A stretch of DNA of 46,461 bases from Clostridia bacterium. GTDB taxonomy: Bacteria; Bacillota; Clostridia; Christensenellales; Borkfalkiaceae. Each line of letters starts with the position of its first letter. Position 1 is the stretch's first letter. A program made the position numbers and the translations under genes. Under the pieces are notes generated by a model. That model was not told the DNA's origin. It ran no database searches and saw only the letters and a list, made by a program, of their open reading frames with translations. The DNA is taken from contig JAFQJB010000005.1 in NCBI GenBank assembly GCA_017397305.1, positions 1 through 46,461 of the forward strand. Direction: 5' to 3'. This document shows, piece after piece, positions 1 to 9,698 of this stretch.

Positions 1-1733
1 CCCTTATCGGTGAAGAACAACACGTCGTCGTGGGTGGACGTTACAAACATATTGCTTACAAAGTCTTCGTCCTTAGGTCTATGTGCGGTAACACCTTTTC
101 CGCCACGACGTTGCGTTCTATATTCAGCAACGGGAACACGTTTAACGTATCCAAAGTGGGTAAGGCTTATTACCACGTCTTCTTGAGGAATAAGGTCCGC
201 ATCTTCAATATTAGAATAATCGTAAGAAATTTCAGTCTTTCTAGGCGAGGGATATTTTTCTTTGATTTCTTCCATATCCCTTCTAATGATTGCCTTAACC
301 CTTTCAGGTTTAGCGAGTATATCGTTGAGGTCAGCAATGATATTTTGAAGTTCAACCAATTCGTCTTTAAGTTTTTCAACTTCCATACTGGTCAAACGTT
401 GCAATCTCATTTCCAAAATTGCGTTTGCTTGCTTGTCGGAAAGTTCAAATTCAGCAACCAAAGCATCGCAAGCCGAGTTTTTGTCGGCTGATTGACGGAT
501 AATTTCAATCACTCTATCAATATTTGCAAGCGCTATAACCAAACCCTGAACGATATGCGCACGTTCTTCGGTCTTAGCTAAATCATACTTAGTACGGCGA
601 ACGATAACCGATTCTTGATGGGCAATGTAATGGGTTAAAATTTCCTTTAAGCCCAAAACCTTAGGTTCTCCGTCAACGAGTGCAAGAAGGATAATACCGT
701 CTTTAACTTGCAAGTTGGTGTGTTTATAAAGAGTGTTAAGAACAACTTGAGCATTGGCGTCTTTTTTAAGGTCGATAACCATACGCATGCCGTGTCTATC
801 AGACTCGTCTTTTATGTCGCTTATACCCTCTATTCTCTTGTCTTTAACCATATCGGCAATGCTCTTGATAAGCATTGCTTTATTAACTTGATAAGGAAGT
901 TCGGTAACGACGATTCTTTCCCTAGTGCCGTTATTGAATTCCTCAATTTCGCATTTTGCACGGAGAACAAAACCACCTTTACCAGTGCGGTAAGCTTGTT
1001 TAATGCCCGCTCTACCCATCAAAACACCACCCGTTGGATAGTCGGGTGCGGGAACGAGTTCCATAAGTTCTTCAATGGTGATTTCGGGGTTATCCATAAC
1101 CGCCATACAAGCGTCTAAGCATTCTGCTAGGTTATGAGGCGGAATGTTTGTTGCCATACCAACTGCAATACCGTCAGCACCGTTAACCAAGATGTTAGGT
1201 ATTCTTGAAGGCAATACAACCGGTTGCATTTCGGTATCGTCAAAGTTAGGATAAAAATCAACGGTGTCTTTATCTATTTCGCGAAGCATTTCGTTTGCAA
1301 GTTTAGAAAGTCTTGCTTCAGTATACCTATATGCTGCAGCGGGGTCGCCGTCGACCGAACCGAAGTTTCCATGTCCGTCGACAAGCGGGAAGTTTATAGA
1401 GAAGTTTTGTGCAAGACGAACGAGCGCGTCGTAAACGGAGCTGTCGCCGTGCGGGTGGTATTTACCCAAAACTTCGCCGACGATTTTAGCGCATTTTTTG
1501 AAGGCTTTGTCAGAAGTTAACCCCATATCGTGCATTGCGTACAAAATACGTCTATGAACTGGTTTCATACCGTCCCTAACGTCAGGAATTGCACGCGAAA
1601 CGTTAACCGCCATTGCATAGGCAATGAAGGACTTTTTAACTTCGTTGTTAACTTCTATATTGATAAGTTTTGTCTTTTCAAGCGTGGACTTAAATTCGGC
1701 TGAAAGTTCAGCACTCATATCTTTTTTAGCCAT
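1..1733 (-). CDS. gyrA: DNA gyrase subunit A, 3' part outside window
   Basis: GyrA makes the DNA double-strand break and passage in the gyrase A2B2 complex, which introduces negative supercoils. I read 577 codons from an ATG at 1731-1733. The winged-helix breakage-reunion domain is intact: the [18 protein letters not shown] segment near residue 50, [14 protein letters not shown] near 91-103, and [11 protein letters not shown] with the catalytic tyrosine at about Y137. The quinolone-determining positions carry Ser (S98, E. coli S83) and Asp (D102, E. coli D87), the usual susceptible residues. The C-terminal beta-pinwheel with the GyrA box lies beyond the left edge. It follows gyrB by 18 bp and has a strong GGAAGGAGG ribosome binding site at about 1741-1752, so it is co-transcribed with gyrB. 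ParC is the only realistic alternative, and the adjacency to gyrB favours GyrA. Confidence 0.97.
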   Translation of the reverse strand, partial: MAKKDMSAELSAEFKSTLEKTKLINIEVNNEVKKSFIAYAMAVNVSRAIPDVRDGMKPVHRRILYAMHDMGLTSDKAFKKCAKIVGEVLGKYHPHGDSSVYDALVRLAQNFSINFPLVDGHGNFGSVDGDPAAAYRYTEARLSKLANEMLREIDKDTVDFYPNFDDTEMQPVVLPSRIPNILVNGADGIAVGMATNIPPHNLAECLDACMAVMDNPEITIEELMELVPAPDYPTGGVLMGRAGIKQAYRTGKGGFVLRAKCEIEEFNNGTRERIVVTELPYQVNKAMLIKSIADMVKDKRIEGISDIKDESDRHGMRMVIDLKKDANAQVVLNTLYKHTNLQVKDGIILLALVDGEPKVLGLKEILTHYIAHQESVIVRRTKYDLAKTEERAHIVQGLVIALANIDRVIEIIRQSADKNSACDALVAEFELSDKQANAILEMRLQRLTSMEVEKLKDELVELQNIIADLNDILAKPERVKAIIRRDMEEIKEKYPSPRKTEISYDYSNIEDADLIPQEDVVISLTHFGYVKRVPVAEYRTQRRGGKGVTAHRPKDEDFVSNMFVTSTHDDVLFFTDK

Positions 1734-1751
1734 TACTTTATCCTCCTTCCC

Positions 1752-3665
<1,914 letters not shown>

Positions 3666-3688
3666 CTAACACCTAAACTTTTTTATTT

Positions 3689-3727
3689 TTGTGATATAAT
3701 TATATCACAACTTGAAAAATTTTACAA
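3689..3727. promoter_or_regulatory. gyrB promoter within a perfect 22-bp palindrome
   Basis: The arms TTGTGATATAA and TTATATCACAA form a perfect palindrome at 3689-3710. On the minus strand it supplies an extended -10 (TGA-TATAAT, 3699-3704) with TTGTAA at 3722-3727 and a 17-bp spacer, directed at gyrB. Because of the symmetry the plus strand carries the same extended -10 (TATAAT at 3695-3700), pointing at the small ORF at 3837, though I see no good -35 for that direction. A repressor site is an alternative reading. Confidence 0.7.
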
Positions 3728-3836
3728 GCGAAAAATCTAAAATTAAAACTATTTATAGTTTTAAGGGCGATTTTTTTATAATTGCGACAAAATTTGCGGA
3801 TAAAAAGTAAAATTTTACGTAAAATTATTAGTGAAA

Positions 3837-3989
3837 ATGGAAAATAACTGCAAAAATTGTCAAAATAAAATTGCCGATGGGTATAAGCTTTCTTGCCCTA
3901 ATTGTCACACGGTTTTTTGCTATAATTGTGCTGAAGCTACAAAGCGAATTTGCCCAAATTGTTATTATGATTTAGAATTTAGCGAATAG
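3837..3989 (+). CDS. small eight-cysteine zinc-finger-like protein (50 aa)
   Basis: This ORF of 50 codons starts at ATG 3837; an in-frame GTG lies at 3831. It has four CxxC pairs: C5/C8, C20/C23, C28/C31 and C39/C42. The spacing of the last three pairs (CPNC-x4-CYNC-x7-CPNC) recalls cross-brace, two-zinc fingers such as the C4C4 domain of TFIIH p44/Ssl1, so zinc binding is likely by inference. The rest is charged, with no signal peptide or membrane segment. A clear Shine-Dalgarno is missing. It stands alone on the plus strand, divergent from gyrB and closed by a strong hairpin terminator directly after the stop, which supports its being a real transcription unit. Function unknown; regulatory or protein-binding roles are guesses. 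Confidence 0.6.
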   Translation: MENNCKNCQNKIADGYKLSCPNCHTVFCYNCAEATKRICPNCYYDLEFSE

Positions 3990-4022
3990 AAAAAATGCTT
4001 GCAAATTGCAAGCATTTTTTTA
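3990..4022. terminator. bidirectional intrinsic terminator
   Basis: A nearly perfect hairpin (arms AAAAAATGCTTGCAA and TTGCAAGCATTTTTT) has an A-run on one side and a T-run on the other. It lies between the plus-strand small ORF (stop 3989) and the minus-strand M50 gene (stop 4035), so it can end transcription from both sides. Confidence 0.9.
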
Positions 4023-4034
4023 ATTTCAATTATT

Positions 4035-5141
4035 TCACTCTTCGGGCGGGCGATTATTAAACAAATCTTCAATAAGTTTTTTCTCAAACGCGCCGTAACC
4101 TTTAATTTGGCACCTATCCGCCTCTTTAATACCCTTCTTGTAAAAGATATCAGCCGTCTCGGTTTCGCCCTTTACGTTCAAAATGTACGCCAATTTTGCC
4201 CTAACGTTAGTTGCGGTGTTGACGTTGTTTAAATATTTTTCTAGTTCATACACTAAGTCATCGGCTTTTTCTTCATCAAAATCGAAGGTGCACGCATTAT
4301 ATAACGCATCGGTTTTTATCGGGAAGGTGTATGCTTTTGGCATTTCGTCTTCAAGTGACAATAGTCTTGCAGTCACCTTTTTTGCGTTCTCATAATCGCC
4401 TAAATCTAGATAATAGTTGTATCTAGCATTCAGTAAAAGCACAAAGTTTGGGTCGTCTTCTGGGAGTTGAGGAAGGTCAAAATAAAGGTCTTTTTCAATT
4501 TCCTTAGGGGTCTTTCCTTGATACATTTCGGCTTGAATTTTAAGGATGGAAAGAGCAACATTCATACTGTCGCTACCCTGCCTTATTCCAGAAAGAACGG
4601 CTCCGTCATTTGAAAGTCCTTCGTTAAGCATAGGAAGTGCGTTGCCAAAGAAAACGTAGGCGCCGACTGGGAAAAATGCGCCCCAAATACAATAAATCCA
4701 AACGGATAAACCTTTTATAAACAAGGGCGGAATACCGATTAGCATTGCAATAAAAGAAGCAATTAATGCTCCCCTAACCATTTTTGAAAAACGTTTTTCT
4801 AAGTTCTCTATTGACTTTGGAATCATATCGGTATACCCCGCTTCCTCACCGAGCCAACAAAAAGAAAATTCGGTTTTCTTTCCAACTTTTTTCCACTTAA
4901 AAAACCACACGCGCATTTCTGCAAAAGCAAAACCACTGCGCTTTCCCGCAACTAAATGCCCAAGTTCGTGCATAAAGGTAACTATAAGCCCCGCAACGAT
5001 TGCACCTACGGCAATTTTAAGCAAGGCACTAAACACGTTTGAATAATACCTTTGACTGCAAATATAAACGAGCGCAAACAGTGCGCCGAGCGACAACAAG
5101 ATATATAGCACGTTGTCGATTAAATTTTTTCTTCTACTCAT
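4035..5141 (-). CDS. M50-family membrane zinc metalloprotease with repeat-like C-terminal region
   Basis: The 368-residue protein begins with two membrane segments (about 11-29 and 37-57). The HELGH zinc motif sits at the end of the second (H58, E59, H62), as in site-2-type intramembrane proteases. A further hydrophobic stretch is near 130-165. The SNDGAVL segment around residue 180 resembles the second M50 motif, which supplies the third metal ligand (Asp). The C-terminal 170 residues are soluble, helical and TPR-like, with repeated LY/ALY patterns. The start codon overlaps the end of the Ppx/GppA gene by 4 bp, so the two are translationally coupled. No LxxL-type S2P PDZ domain is visible. 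Substrate unknown. Position downstream of the yabPQ-divIC genes suggests, but does not prove, a cell-envelope or sporulation role. Confidence 0.82.
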   Translation of the reverse strand: MSRRKNLIDNVLYILLSLGALFALVYICSQRYYSNVFSALLKIAVGAIVAGLIVTFMHELGHLVAGKRSGFAFAEMRVWFFKWKKVGKKTEFSFCWLGEEAGYTDMIPKSIENLEKRFSKMVRGALIASFIAMLIGIPPLFIKGLSVWIYCIWGAFFPVGAYVFFGNALPMLNEGLSNDGAVLSGIRQGSDSMNVALSILKIQAEMYQGKTPKEIEKDLYFDLPQLPEDDPNFVLLLNARYNYYLDLGDYENAKKVTARLLSLEDEMPKAYTFPIKTDALYNACTFDFDEEKADDLVYELEKYLNNVNTATNVRAKLAYILNVKGETETADIFYKKGIKEADRCQIKGYGAFEKKLIEDLFNNRPPEE

Positions 5142-5998
5142 ATTTTCTCCGTTTTAAGCTTAAGATAGCCTTCTAAATTATCACTTTCACTAACAATAAA
5201 ATAGTCAGCACCGACCTTTTCCATTGCTAAAAGAAGGATATTTGCGCCGTTTGCAATGACCTTTGCCCTATCTTTTTGTAAGCCCCTAATTTGTTTCCTC
5301 TCTTCTACCGACATAGAAAACAGCATGTCGCAAAGGCGGGAAAGTTGTGATTTTTCAAGTTTATAGCCGTGCACTTTTTTAGGGTCATAAGGCTCAAGCC
5401 CAAGTGCAATAGACACCATCGTCGTCGCCGTTCCACCGATTGCGTAAAAGGCAGAATTTGGAACGATTCCATACTCTTCAATTTTATCTTCAATAAAAGT
5501 TTTTGACGCCGAATAATCTTGTCCGCAAATATCGGTAGTTACAACTGCGCCGATATTTAGGCTTTTAGAATAAACCTGCACTCCGCCTTTTACAACGATA
5601 ATTTCCGTGCTTGCACCACCGACGTCGACAATCGCTCCGTCCTTACCGTCAAGCGCACCCATATAGCCGATTTTAGCCTCGGTTTCGCCCGATATAACAT
5701 CGACGTCTACACCGCAAGTTTCTTTTACCTTTTCAACGAAAACCTTGCCGTTTTTAGCCTTTCTAACCGCAGCGGTTGCAAAACAAAAAAGCTTGTCCAC
5801 GCCTAATGATTTTGCCTTGTCGCAAAAAAAAGAAACGGCGGCGACGGTTCTTTCTATCGCCACCGTTTTTAAGATTTCATCTTCATTCATACCTTCGGCA
5901 AGACGAGTGGTTTGCACAAACTTATTTAAAGTTGTCGTGCCCTCGCTTATCATAAGCCTAACCGAATTTGAACCAACGTCGATAACGCCAAATTTCAT
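5138..5998 (-). CDS. Ppx/GppA-family phosphatase (exopolyphosphatase-like)
   Basis: This protein belongs to the actin-fold phosphatases that hydrolyse polyphosphate or pppGpp. Visible signatures are GVIDVGSNSVRLMI at the N terminus, FATAAVRKAKN near residue 75, ISGETEAKIGYMGAL near 103, and the nucleotide-binding AIVDVGGASTEIIVV and AIGGTATTM loops. At 286 residues it is the short form, containing the two ASKHA subdomains and no HD-like C-terminal extension. The choice between polyphosphate and pppGpp as substrate cannot be made from sequence. It starts exactly where divIC ends (TAATG-type junction at 5998) and overlaps the M50 gene by 4 bp, so it belongs to the yabP-yabQ-divIC unit. In B. 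subtilis the S1-domain gene yabR occupies this place. Confidence 0.9.
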   Translation of the reverse strand: MKFGVIDVGSNSVRLMISEGTTTLNKFVQTTRLAEGMNEDEILKTVAIERTVAAVSFFCDKAKSLGVDKLFCFATAAVRKAKNGKVFVEKVKETCGVDVDVISGETEAKIGYMGALDGKDGAIVDVGGASTEIIVVKGGVQVYSKSLNIGAVVTTDICGQDYSASKTFIEDKIEEYGIVPNSAFYAIGGTATTMVSIALGLEPYDPKKVHGYKLEKSQLSRLCDMLFSMSVEERKQIRGLQKDRAKVIANGANILLLAMEKVGADYFIVSESDNLEGYLKLKTEKI

Positions 5999-6273
5999 TA
6001 ACCAAGCTCCTCATCGGCATTTTTGAAAACATAGCCAAGTTCCCTTGCCTCTGCCTCTATCCATTCTTTTAGTTCACGAAGTTCGTATTCGCTCTTGCCT
6101 TCTTCGATTAGCCTTTCGTAACGAGTTATTTCTGCTTCTAGATTTTTTATTCTTTTGTTGTAAGAGATTTTTTTCACGGTTTGATAAGTGAGTATTGCAA
6201 TTAGAAACACAAGCAACACCACAGCACCCACTTTCAATGCCGTTATTAATCTTCTTTTCTTTTCTTCGGTCAT
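5998..6273 (-). CDS. divIC: septum formation initiator DivIC/FtsB-like protein
   Basis: This 91-residue protein has a short basic cytoplasmic N terminus (TEEKKRRLITALK), one membrane segment at about 12-30 and a charged coiled coil (KNLEAEITRYERLIEEGKSEY). That is the DivIC/FtsB layout; DivIC works with FtsL and DivIB in the divisome to activate septal peptidoglycan synthesis. I chose the ATG at 6271-6273, which has an AAAAGG ribosome binding site. An upstream in-frame start at 6333 would add 20 residues that do not look like DivIC. Gene order yabP-yabQ-divIC matches B. subtilis. The first two thirds of the gene overlap, in another frame, the 3' part of the long yabQ reading frame. Confidence 0.85.
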   Translation of the reverse strand: MTEEKKRRLITALKVGAVVLLVFLIAILTYQTVKKISYNKRIKNLEAEITRYERLIEEGKSEYELRELKEWIEAEARELGYVFKNADEELG

Positions 6274-6601
6274 GTTTTTGCCTTTTAATATATTTTCTAA
6301 ATATATTATATATCTTTTGTGCGATTTTTGCAAGTATTATATTAAAACTTTTAAAATAGATTAATATTCCAAGCAAAACACCAACCGTCATATATACGCG
6401 AAAGTTGGGAAATTTCAGTAAGAACGAGTAGCCGACGTATAAAATAGATACAAAAACAAAGCAAAGCACGTCAAGTACGGCACCAACGTAAACGTTCAGC
6501 CGTTTTTTGAAGATTGAAACGATGCCAAAAAGTATGCCAACCAGCCCACCAAACGCAATGCACGCGATAAATACGAAAAACTGATTTTTACTGACGAACA
6601 T
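6074..6601 (-). CDS. yabQ: spore cortex biosynthesis protein YabQ, with unusual C-terminal read-on
   Basis: The first 110 residues hold three hydrophobic helices and match the YabQ membrane family, needed for spore cortex formation and located in the outer forespore membrane in B. subtilis. The start overlaps the yabP stop (TAATG at 6601). The frame then stays open for about 65 codons after the likely domain end, running through divIC in another frame. This tail is rich in Lys, Arg, Asn and Cys (KHDRRKEKK, CCGVACVSNC) and looks like a frame shadow rather than a folded domain. Either the gene genuinely overlaps divIC by 200 bp, or the original stop was lost. Identification of the membrane part is firm because yabP and divIC flank it. 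Confidence 0.78.
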   Translation of the reverse strand: MFVSKNQFFVFIACIAFGGLVGILFGIVSIFKKRLNVYVGAVLDVLCFVFVSILYVGYSFLLKFPNFRVYMTVGVLLGILIYFKSFNIILAKIAQKIYNIFRKYIKRQKHDRRKEKKINNGIESGCCGVACVSNCNTHLSNREKNLLQQKNKKSRSRNNSLRKANRRRQERIRTS

Positions 6602-6864
6602 TACTTAAAAAGCCTCTTTATTAGCGGTTGGTTTTTGTGTGAATATTTTATCTCGAATATATCCCCGTCAGCAGTGAGATTGCCCGTTTGTTTGTTAAAT
6701 GCCGATATTTTGATATTATTGCCCAAAACCACAACTTTACTCCCCGAAACAGTAAGTTTTAAGCACTGCTCGGAAAATCCGTCAACAGCCTCTACTCCGC
6801 TAAGCGACAAATGTTTTCTATCTTCTAAAATAAGTTTTTGCACTTCTAACTCTTTTTGCCCCAT
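6601..6864 (-). CDS. yabP: sporulation protein YabP
   Basis: The 87-residue protein matches YabP, a soluble beta-strand protein required for sporulation and cortex assembly. The signature LEDRKHLSLSGVEAVDGFSE is at residues 14-33, followed by the repeating beta pattern SGSKVVVLGNNIKISAFNKQTGNLTADGDIFEIKYS typical of the family (residues 42-76). It has a strong GGAGGAG ribosome binding site and is the first gene of the yabP-yabQ-divIC-ppx-M50 unit. YabP is a good marker of endospore formers. Confidence 0.9.
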   Translation of the reverse strand: MGQKELEVQKLILEDRKHLSLSGVEAVDGFSEQCLKLTVSGSKVVVLGNNIKISAFNKQTGNLTADGDIFEIKYSHKNQPLIKRLFK

Positions 6865-6904
6865 AACTCCTCCAAGGTTTTATTTTTAAGTTATGCTAAT
6901 ATCA

Positions 6905-6934
6905 ACAAAAAAAGACGGATTAACCGCCTTTTTT
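6905..6934 (-). terminator. terminator after the EIIC-like gene
   Basis: Read on the minus strand, an AAAAGGCGG / CCGTCTTTT hairpin with one mismatch is followed by a T-run, just past the EIIC-like stop at 6953 and before yabP. Confidence 0.8.
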
Positions 6935-6952
6935 ATCGTGATTATTATTTAT

Positions 6953-8164
6953 TTAGTCGGGAAGTTGCATATCGCCAAACTTTATCCACTTTTTCTTTCT
7001 CATAAATTCGCTAACAACAAGCGAAATTACAACTGGAATAACGAACAAGCAGAGCACAATTCCTAGCACGGTATTTACGGTTGAAACACCCGCCTTTGCG
7101 TTGGCTTCGATAACGCCGAAAAGTCCAACCAAACCGCTCGTACCCATTCCGCCACCAGCGGCAGTACATCTCATGTTAAGTAAAACCGCAACAAGCCCAG
7201 AAAACGCACTGGAAATTATTTCGGGAACCATAATTATAGGCTTTTTCATGATGTTTGGTATTTGCAACATACTCGTTCCAATACCTTGCGAAATTAAACC
7301 GCCAAACTTGTTTTCCCTATAAGAAGTAACGGCAAAGCCGACCATATGCGCGGCACAACCCGCAACGGCAGCACCACCAGCAATTGCAAATACTTCGGGG
7401 TTTTCTAGGGCGGTATTTGACGTTGCAATGGCAACCCAAATAGCAGCCGACGAGGTGGGCATTGTTAGTAAAATACCCATAACTACTGCAATCAACACGC
7501 CGATTATGACCTTAACGGCAACACCAGCACTAATAGTTACAACCAAAAGTTTTGCAAATAAGTCCACAAGTTTAATAAACGGCCATGCGACGAAAATACC
7601 CGCGAAAGATAGCACCAAAGTCCCTAATGGAATTAAAATTATATCGAGTTTGGTTTTGCCCGCATATAATTCAACAATTTCAACAACTAGCATCGTTAAA
7701 ACGTAAGAGCCGATTGGGTTTCCGGGAAGACTTGAAAACAATTTTGCAATTATCGTGCTCTTCCCAACCGCTACTAAATTATTAACTTCGAGAAGGGCTT
7801 TTAACCCACTATCTATTGCAACGGCGCCATAACCACTGCCACCAATAATAAGTTGGTCAGCCCAAGCACCGATGGTTCCCGCAACCGCAGCGGCAAAAAT
7901 CAAAAGTTTGTTTTTCTTTAATGCAAACGCAATACCTACACCGATACCAGCACCCATCAATATCTTTGCAAAGTTTGCAATATACATCAACGTTATGCCG
8001 ACGTAATTATCACCTATCCATCCAGCAATTTGCGCTAAGATTGTGCCCGCAATAAGCGTTACAAATAGTCCTTGTGCCATACCCGAAAAAGCCGTTATAA
8101 AATAACGTTTTGGCGCACTTTTGAAATAGGCTTTTACCTTGCTAACTGCTGATGATTTTGCCAT
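6953..8164 (-). CDS. PTS EIIC-like membrane transporter (PF13303-type)
   Basis: The product is 403 residues and almost entirely hydrophobic, with about ten membrane helices and Gly/Ala-rich packing. It carries conserved-looking loops such as GNPIGSYVLT near residue 150, MPTSSAAIWVAIATS near 240 and CTAAGGGMGTSGLVGLFG near 340. These resemble the PTS_EIIC_2 family of membrane permeases, which usually lack attached EIIA/EIIB domains; none are present here. Substrate unknown. I start at ATG 8162-8164, 1 bp after the stop of the metallophosphoesterase and 13 nt from an AAGGAG site. A TTG at 8176 would be too close to that site. The two genes are probably translationally coupled. Confidence 0.75.
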   Translation of the reverse strand: MAKSSAVSKVKAYFKSAPKRYFITAFSGMAQGLFVTLIAGTILAQIAGWIGDNYVGITLMYIANFAKILMGAGIGVGIAFALKKNKLLIFAAAVAGTIGAWADQLIIGGSGYGAVAIDSGLKALLEVNNLVAVGKSTIIAKLFSSLPGNPIGSYVLTMLVVEIVELYAGKTKLDIILIPLGTLVLSFAGIFVAWPFIKLVDLFAKLLVVTISAGVAVKVIIGVLIAVVMGILLTMPTSSAAIWVAIATSNTALENPEVFAIAGGAAVAGCAAHMVGFAVTSYRENKFGGLISQGIGTSMLQIPNIMKKPIIMVPEIISSAFSGLVAVLLNMRCTAAGGGMGTSGLVGLFGVIEANAKAGVSTVNTVLGIVLCLFVIPVVISLVVSEFMRKKKWIKFGDMQLPD

Positions 8165-8165
8165 T

Positions 8166-8864
8166 TCACAAATCAATCTCCTTAAGTTTATTTTCTAGTT
8201 GGTCGCACGAGGTCAAGTAATATTTTACCCCATTTTTTACAACAAGTTTATCGGCACGAACACTCTTACCGTGAAGGTGCCCGTAAATGACCGAATCCAC
8301 ACCAAATTCTTCAAAAATTTTAGTAAAATTACTATCTTCTCTATGAACGTTAAAGGGCGGGAAATGAACGAGTGCTATAAGCTTGTCCCCCTCTTGAACA
8401 AGTTTTTTTGCCGAAGATAGAGAAAGCTTTAGCCTTTCGGTTTCCCTAAGATAAATCTTGTTATCTTGCTCGGTAAAATCAGGCGAACCGGGAACGCTCC
8501 AACACCTTGAACCGCAAAGAACAACACCTTCAAACCGAATACTGTCGTTTTGAAGGGCAAAAAACCTTTCTGGGAGAATATCCCTAACCTTCCCTATTCC
8601 GCTCCACCAGTAGTCGTGATTGCCTTTTATTATCACTTTGGTGCCGGGAAGATTTGAAAGGGTTTGCAAATCATTTTTTGCGTCTTCAATATCCATCGCC
8701 CAACTTATGTCACCACCGATTAAAACCAAGTCGTCATCGGTAACCTTTTCCAGCCAGTCGGCTTTAATTTTTTCCATGTAGCCAACCCAATTACCGCCAA
8801 ATACTTCCATTGGCTTATTGGTGTTTGTGGAAATATGAAGGTCGCTTATAGCAAATATTTTCAT
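8166..8864 (-). CDS. calcineurin-like metallophosphoesterase
   Basis: This 232-residue protein has the full binuclear metallophosphoesterase motif set: DLH near residue 8, GGDISWAMD near 50 (GD), GNHDYWW near 82, ALVHFPPF (H) near 164, and GHLH near 195. It resembles the COG1768 group of predicted phosphohydrolases. Substrate unknown. Its promoter -10 lies only 6 bp before the ATG, so the mRNA appears to be leaderless; no ribosome binding site is present. It is the first gene of a pair with the EIIC-like transporter. Confidence 0.88.
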   Translation of the reverse strand: MKIFAISDLHISTNTNKPMEVFGGNWVGYMEKIKADWLEKVTDDDLVLIGGDISWAMDIEDAKNDLQTLSNLPGTKVIIKGNHDYWWSGIGKVRDILPERFFALQNDSIRFEGVVLCGSRCWSVPGSPDFTEQDNKIYLRETERLKLSLSSAKKLVQEGDKLIALVHFPPFNVHREDSNFTKIFEEFGVDSVIYGHLHGKSVRADKLVVKNGVKYYLTSCDQLENKLKEIDL

Positions 8865-8870
8865 ATTTTA

Positions 8871-8898
8871 ATTATAACATATAATTAAAAAAACACAA
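8871..8898 (-). promoter_or_regulatory. sigma-A-type promoter giving a leaderless transcript
   Basis: Minus strand: TTGTGT (8893-8898), a 16-bp spacer, and an extended -10 TGT-TATAAT (8871-8876). Only six bases separate the -10 from the ATG at 8864, so the expected start site is at the start codon. Confidence 0.6.
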
Positions 8899-8924
8899 TC
8901 GTAATAAGCAAATTTTTTTAAAAA

Positions 8925-8949
8925 CAAAAAAGCGCAGTAAAACCGCGCT
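8925..8949 (-). terminator. terminator of the 210-residue unknown gene
   Basis: On the minus strand, an AGCGC...GCGCT stem with a 9-nt loop (8931-8949) is followed by TTTTTTGTTTTT, just after the stop at 8963. Confidence 0.8.
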
Positions 8950-8962
8950 AATTTGCATTGAC

Positions 8963-9595
8963 TTATTCTGGATACATAGGTAATTCAAAAAATCCCGCGC
9001 AAATCTCTTGCGTGTATTCTTGACAAGGCGGTATCGCAGTATATCCGTATGACGGAATAAGCAATTCCACTTCCATAACGATTTTAAGAATTATGGAAAC
9101 GCACGCGTCAATCGTAAACTGATTTTCGCCCGTATACGTGCCTTGCGTTGAAACAAGTGAAACGAGCGCCTCTACGTTATACGGCATAATCGACGCTGAG
9201 GGAATGCAAAGAATAACGTCTTTTGTCACTGTCACGTCTGCCGTTGCCGTGCCTTCTACCCCGTTTGCGTCGGTGAATGCTACCGAAACGGGAATTGTTA
9301 CGTCCGCACGCACTCTTGCTGAATTTGGACGTTCGGGGAGCGGGTCGACTGTAAGATTTGATATCACGCCGTTAGACGTTAAACTTTTTGCGCTTACAAA
9401 GGTCAACGGATATGTAGGAGTTGCGGGCGTTAAATTTGTAATATTTAATATAACGTTATTTAGTTGGCTTTGTTGCATACACGCGTCAAAGACCTTCTTT
9501 ACTTGCACGCAAACCTTTTCGGTTAAACCGCTAACCGGATTCCCGCTTATCTGCCCCGGACATTTGTCCGATTGAAAATTACAGAAAAACGACAT
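8963..9595 (-). CDS. uncharacterised beta-rich, cysteine-containing protein (210 aa)
   Basis: I do not recognise this protein with certainty. It has no signal peptide or membrane helix. The N terminus has C-x6-CPG and then KVCVQVKKVFDACMQQ near residue 28. The middle is beta-strand-rich, Val/Thr-rich and immunoglobulin-like in composition (RADVTIPVSVAFTD, ATADVTVTKDVI), and several Cys recur towards the C terminus (DACVS, PPCQEY, EICAGF). This pattern recalls Clostridial spore-surface or SPOCS-like proteins, but that is an impression only. It forms a monocistronic unit: its own AAAGGAGG site, a possible mother-cell-type -10 at 9624-9632, and a terminator behind. The second of two adjacent ATGs (9595) has better spacing (6 nt) than the first (9598, 3 nt). 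Confidence 0.65.
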   Translation of the reverse strand: MSFFCNFQSDKCPGQISGNPVSGLTEKVCVQVKKVFDACMQQSQLNNVILNITNLTPATPTYPLTFVSAKSLTSNGVISNLTVDPLPERPNSARVRADVTIPVSVAFTDANGVEGTATADVTVTKDVILCIPSASIMPYNVEALVSLVSTQGTYTGENQFTIDACVSIILKIVMEVELLIPSYGYTAIPPCQEYTQEICAGFFELPMYPE

Positions 9596-9623
9596 CATTT
9601 TCCTCCTTTAAAGGTTTCTATTT

Positions 9624-9632
9624 TAATATATG
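9624..9632 (-). promoter_or_regulatory. possible sporulation (sigma-K/sigma-E-like) -10 element
   Basis: The minus-strand CATATATTA matches the sigma-K -10 pattern CATAnnnTA and is one base from the sigma-E -10. No convincing -35 is visible at the right distance, so this is only suggestive. Confidence 0.3.
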
Positions 9633-9665
9633 ATGCAATTTTTCCATTTGACACAAAGGGTATAA

Positions 9666-9694
9666 AAAAAGCAAGACGTTCGCCTTGCTTTTTC
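9666..9694 (-). terminator. terminator of the branched-chain operon
   Basis: Minus strand: AAAAAGCAAG / CTTGCTTTTT stem followed by a T-run, immediately after the gamma-subunit stop at 9699. It ends the long unit that begins at the T-boxes near 18.4 kb. Confidence 0.88.
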
Positions 9695-9698
9695 TCAT

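Noticed and set aside
3689..3710. CRP/FNR- or Rex-type operator
   Set aside because: TGTGA and TCACA are separated by 10 rather than 6 bases, and the Rex half-site TTGTGAA is not matched; it is better described as a symmetric extended -10 or an unknown operator.
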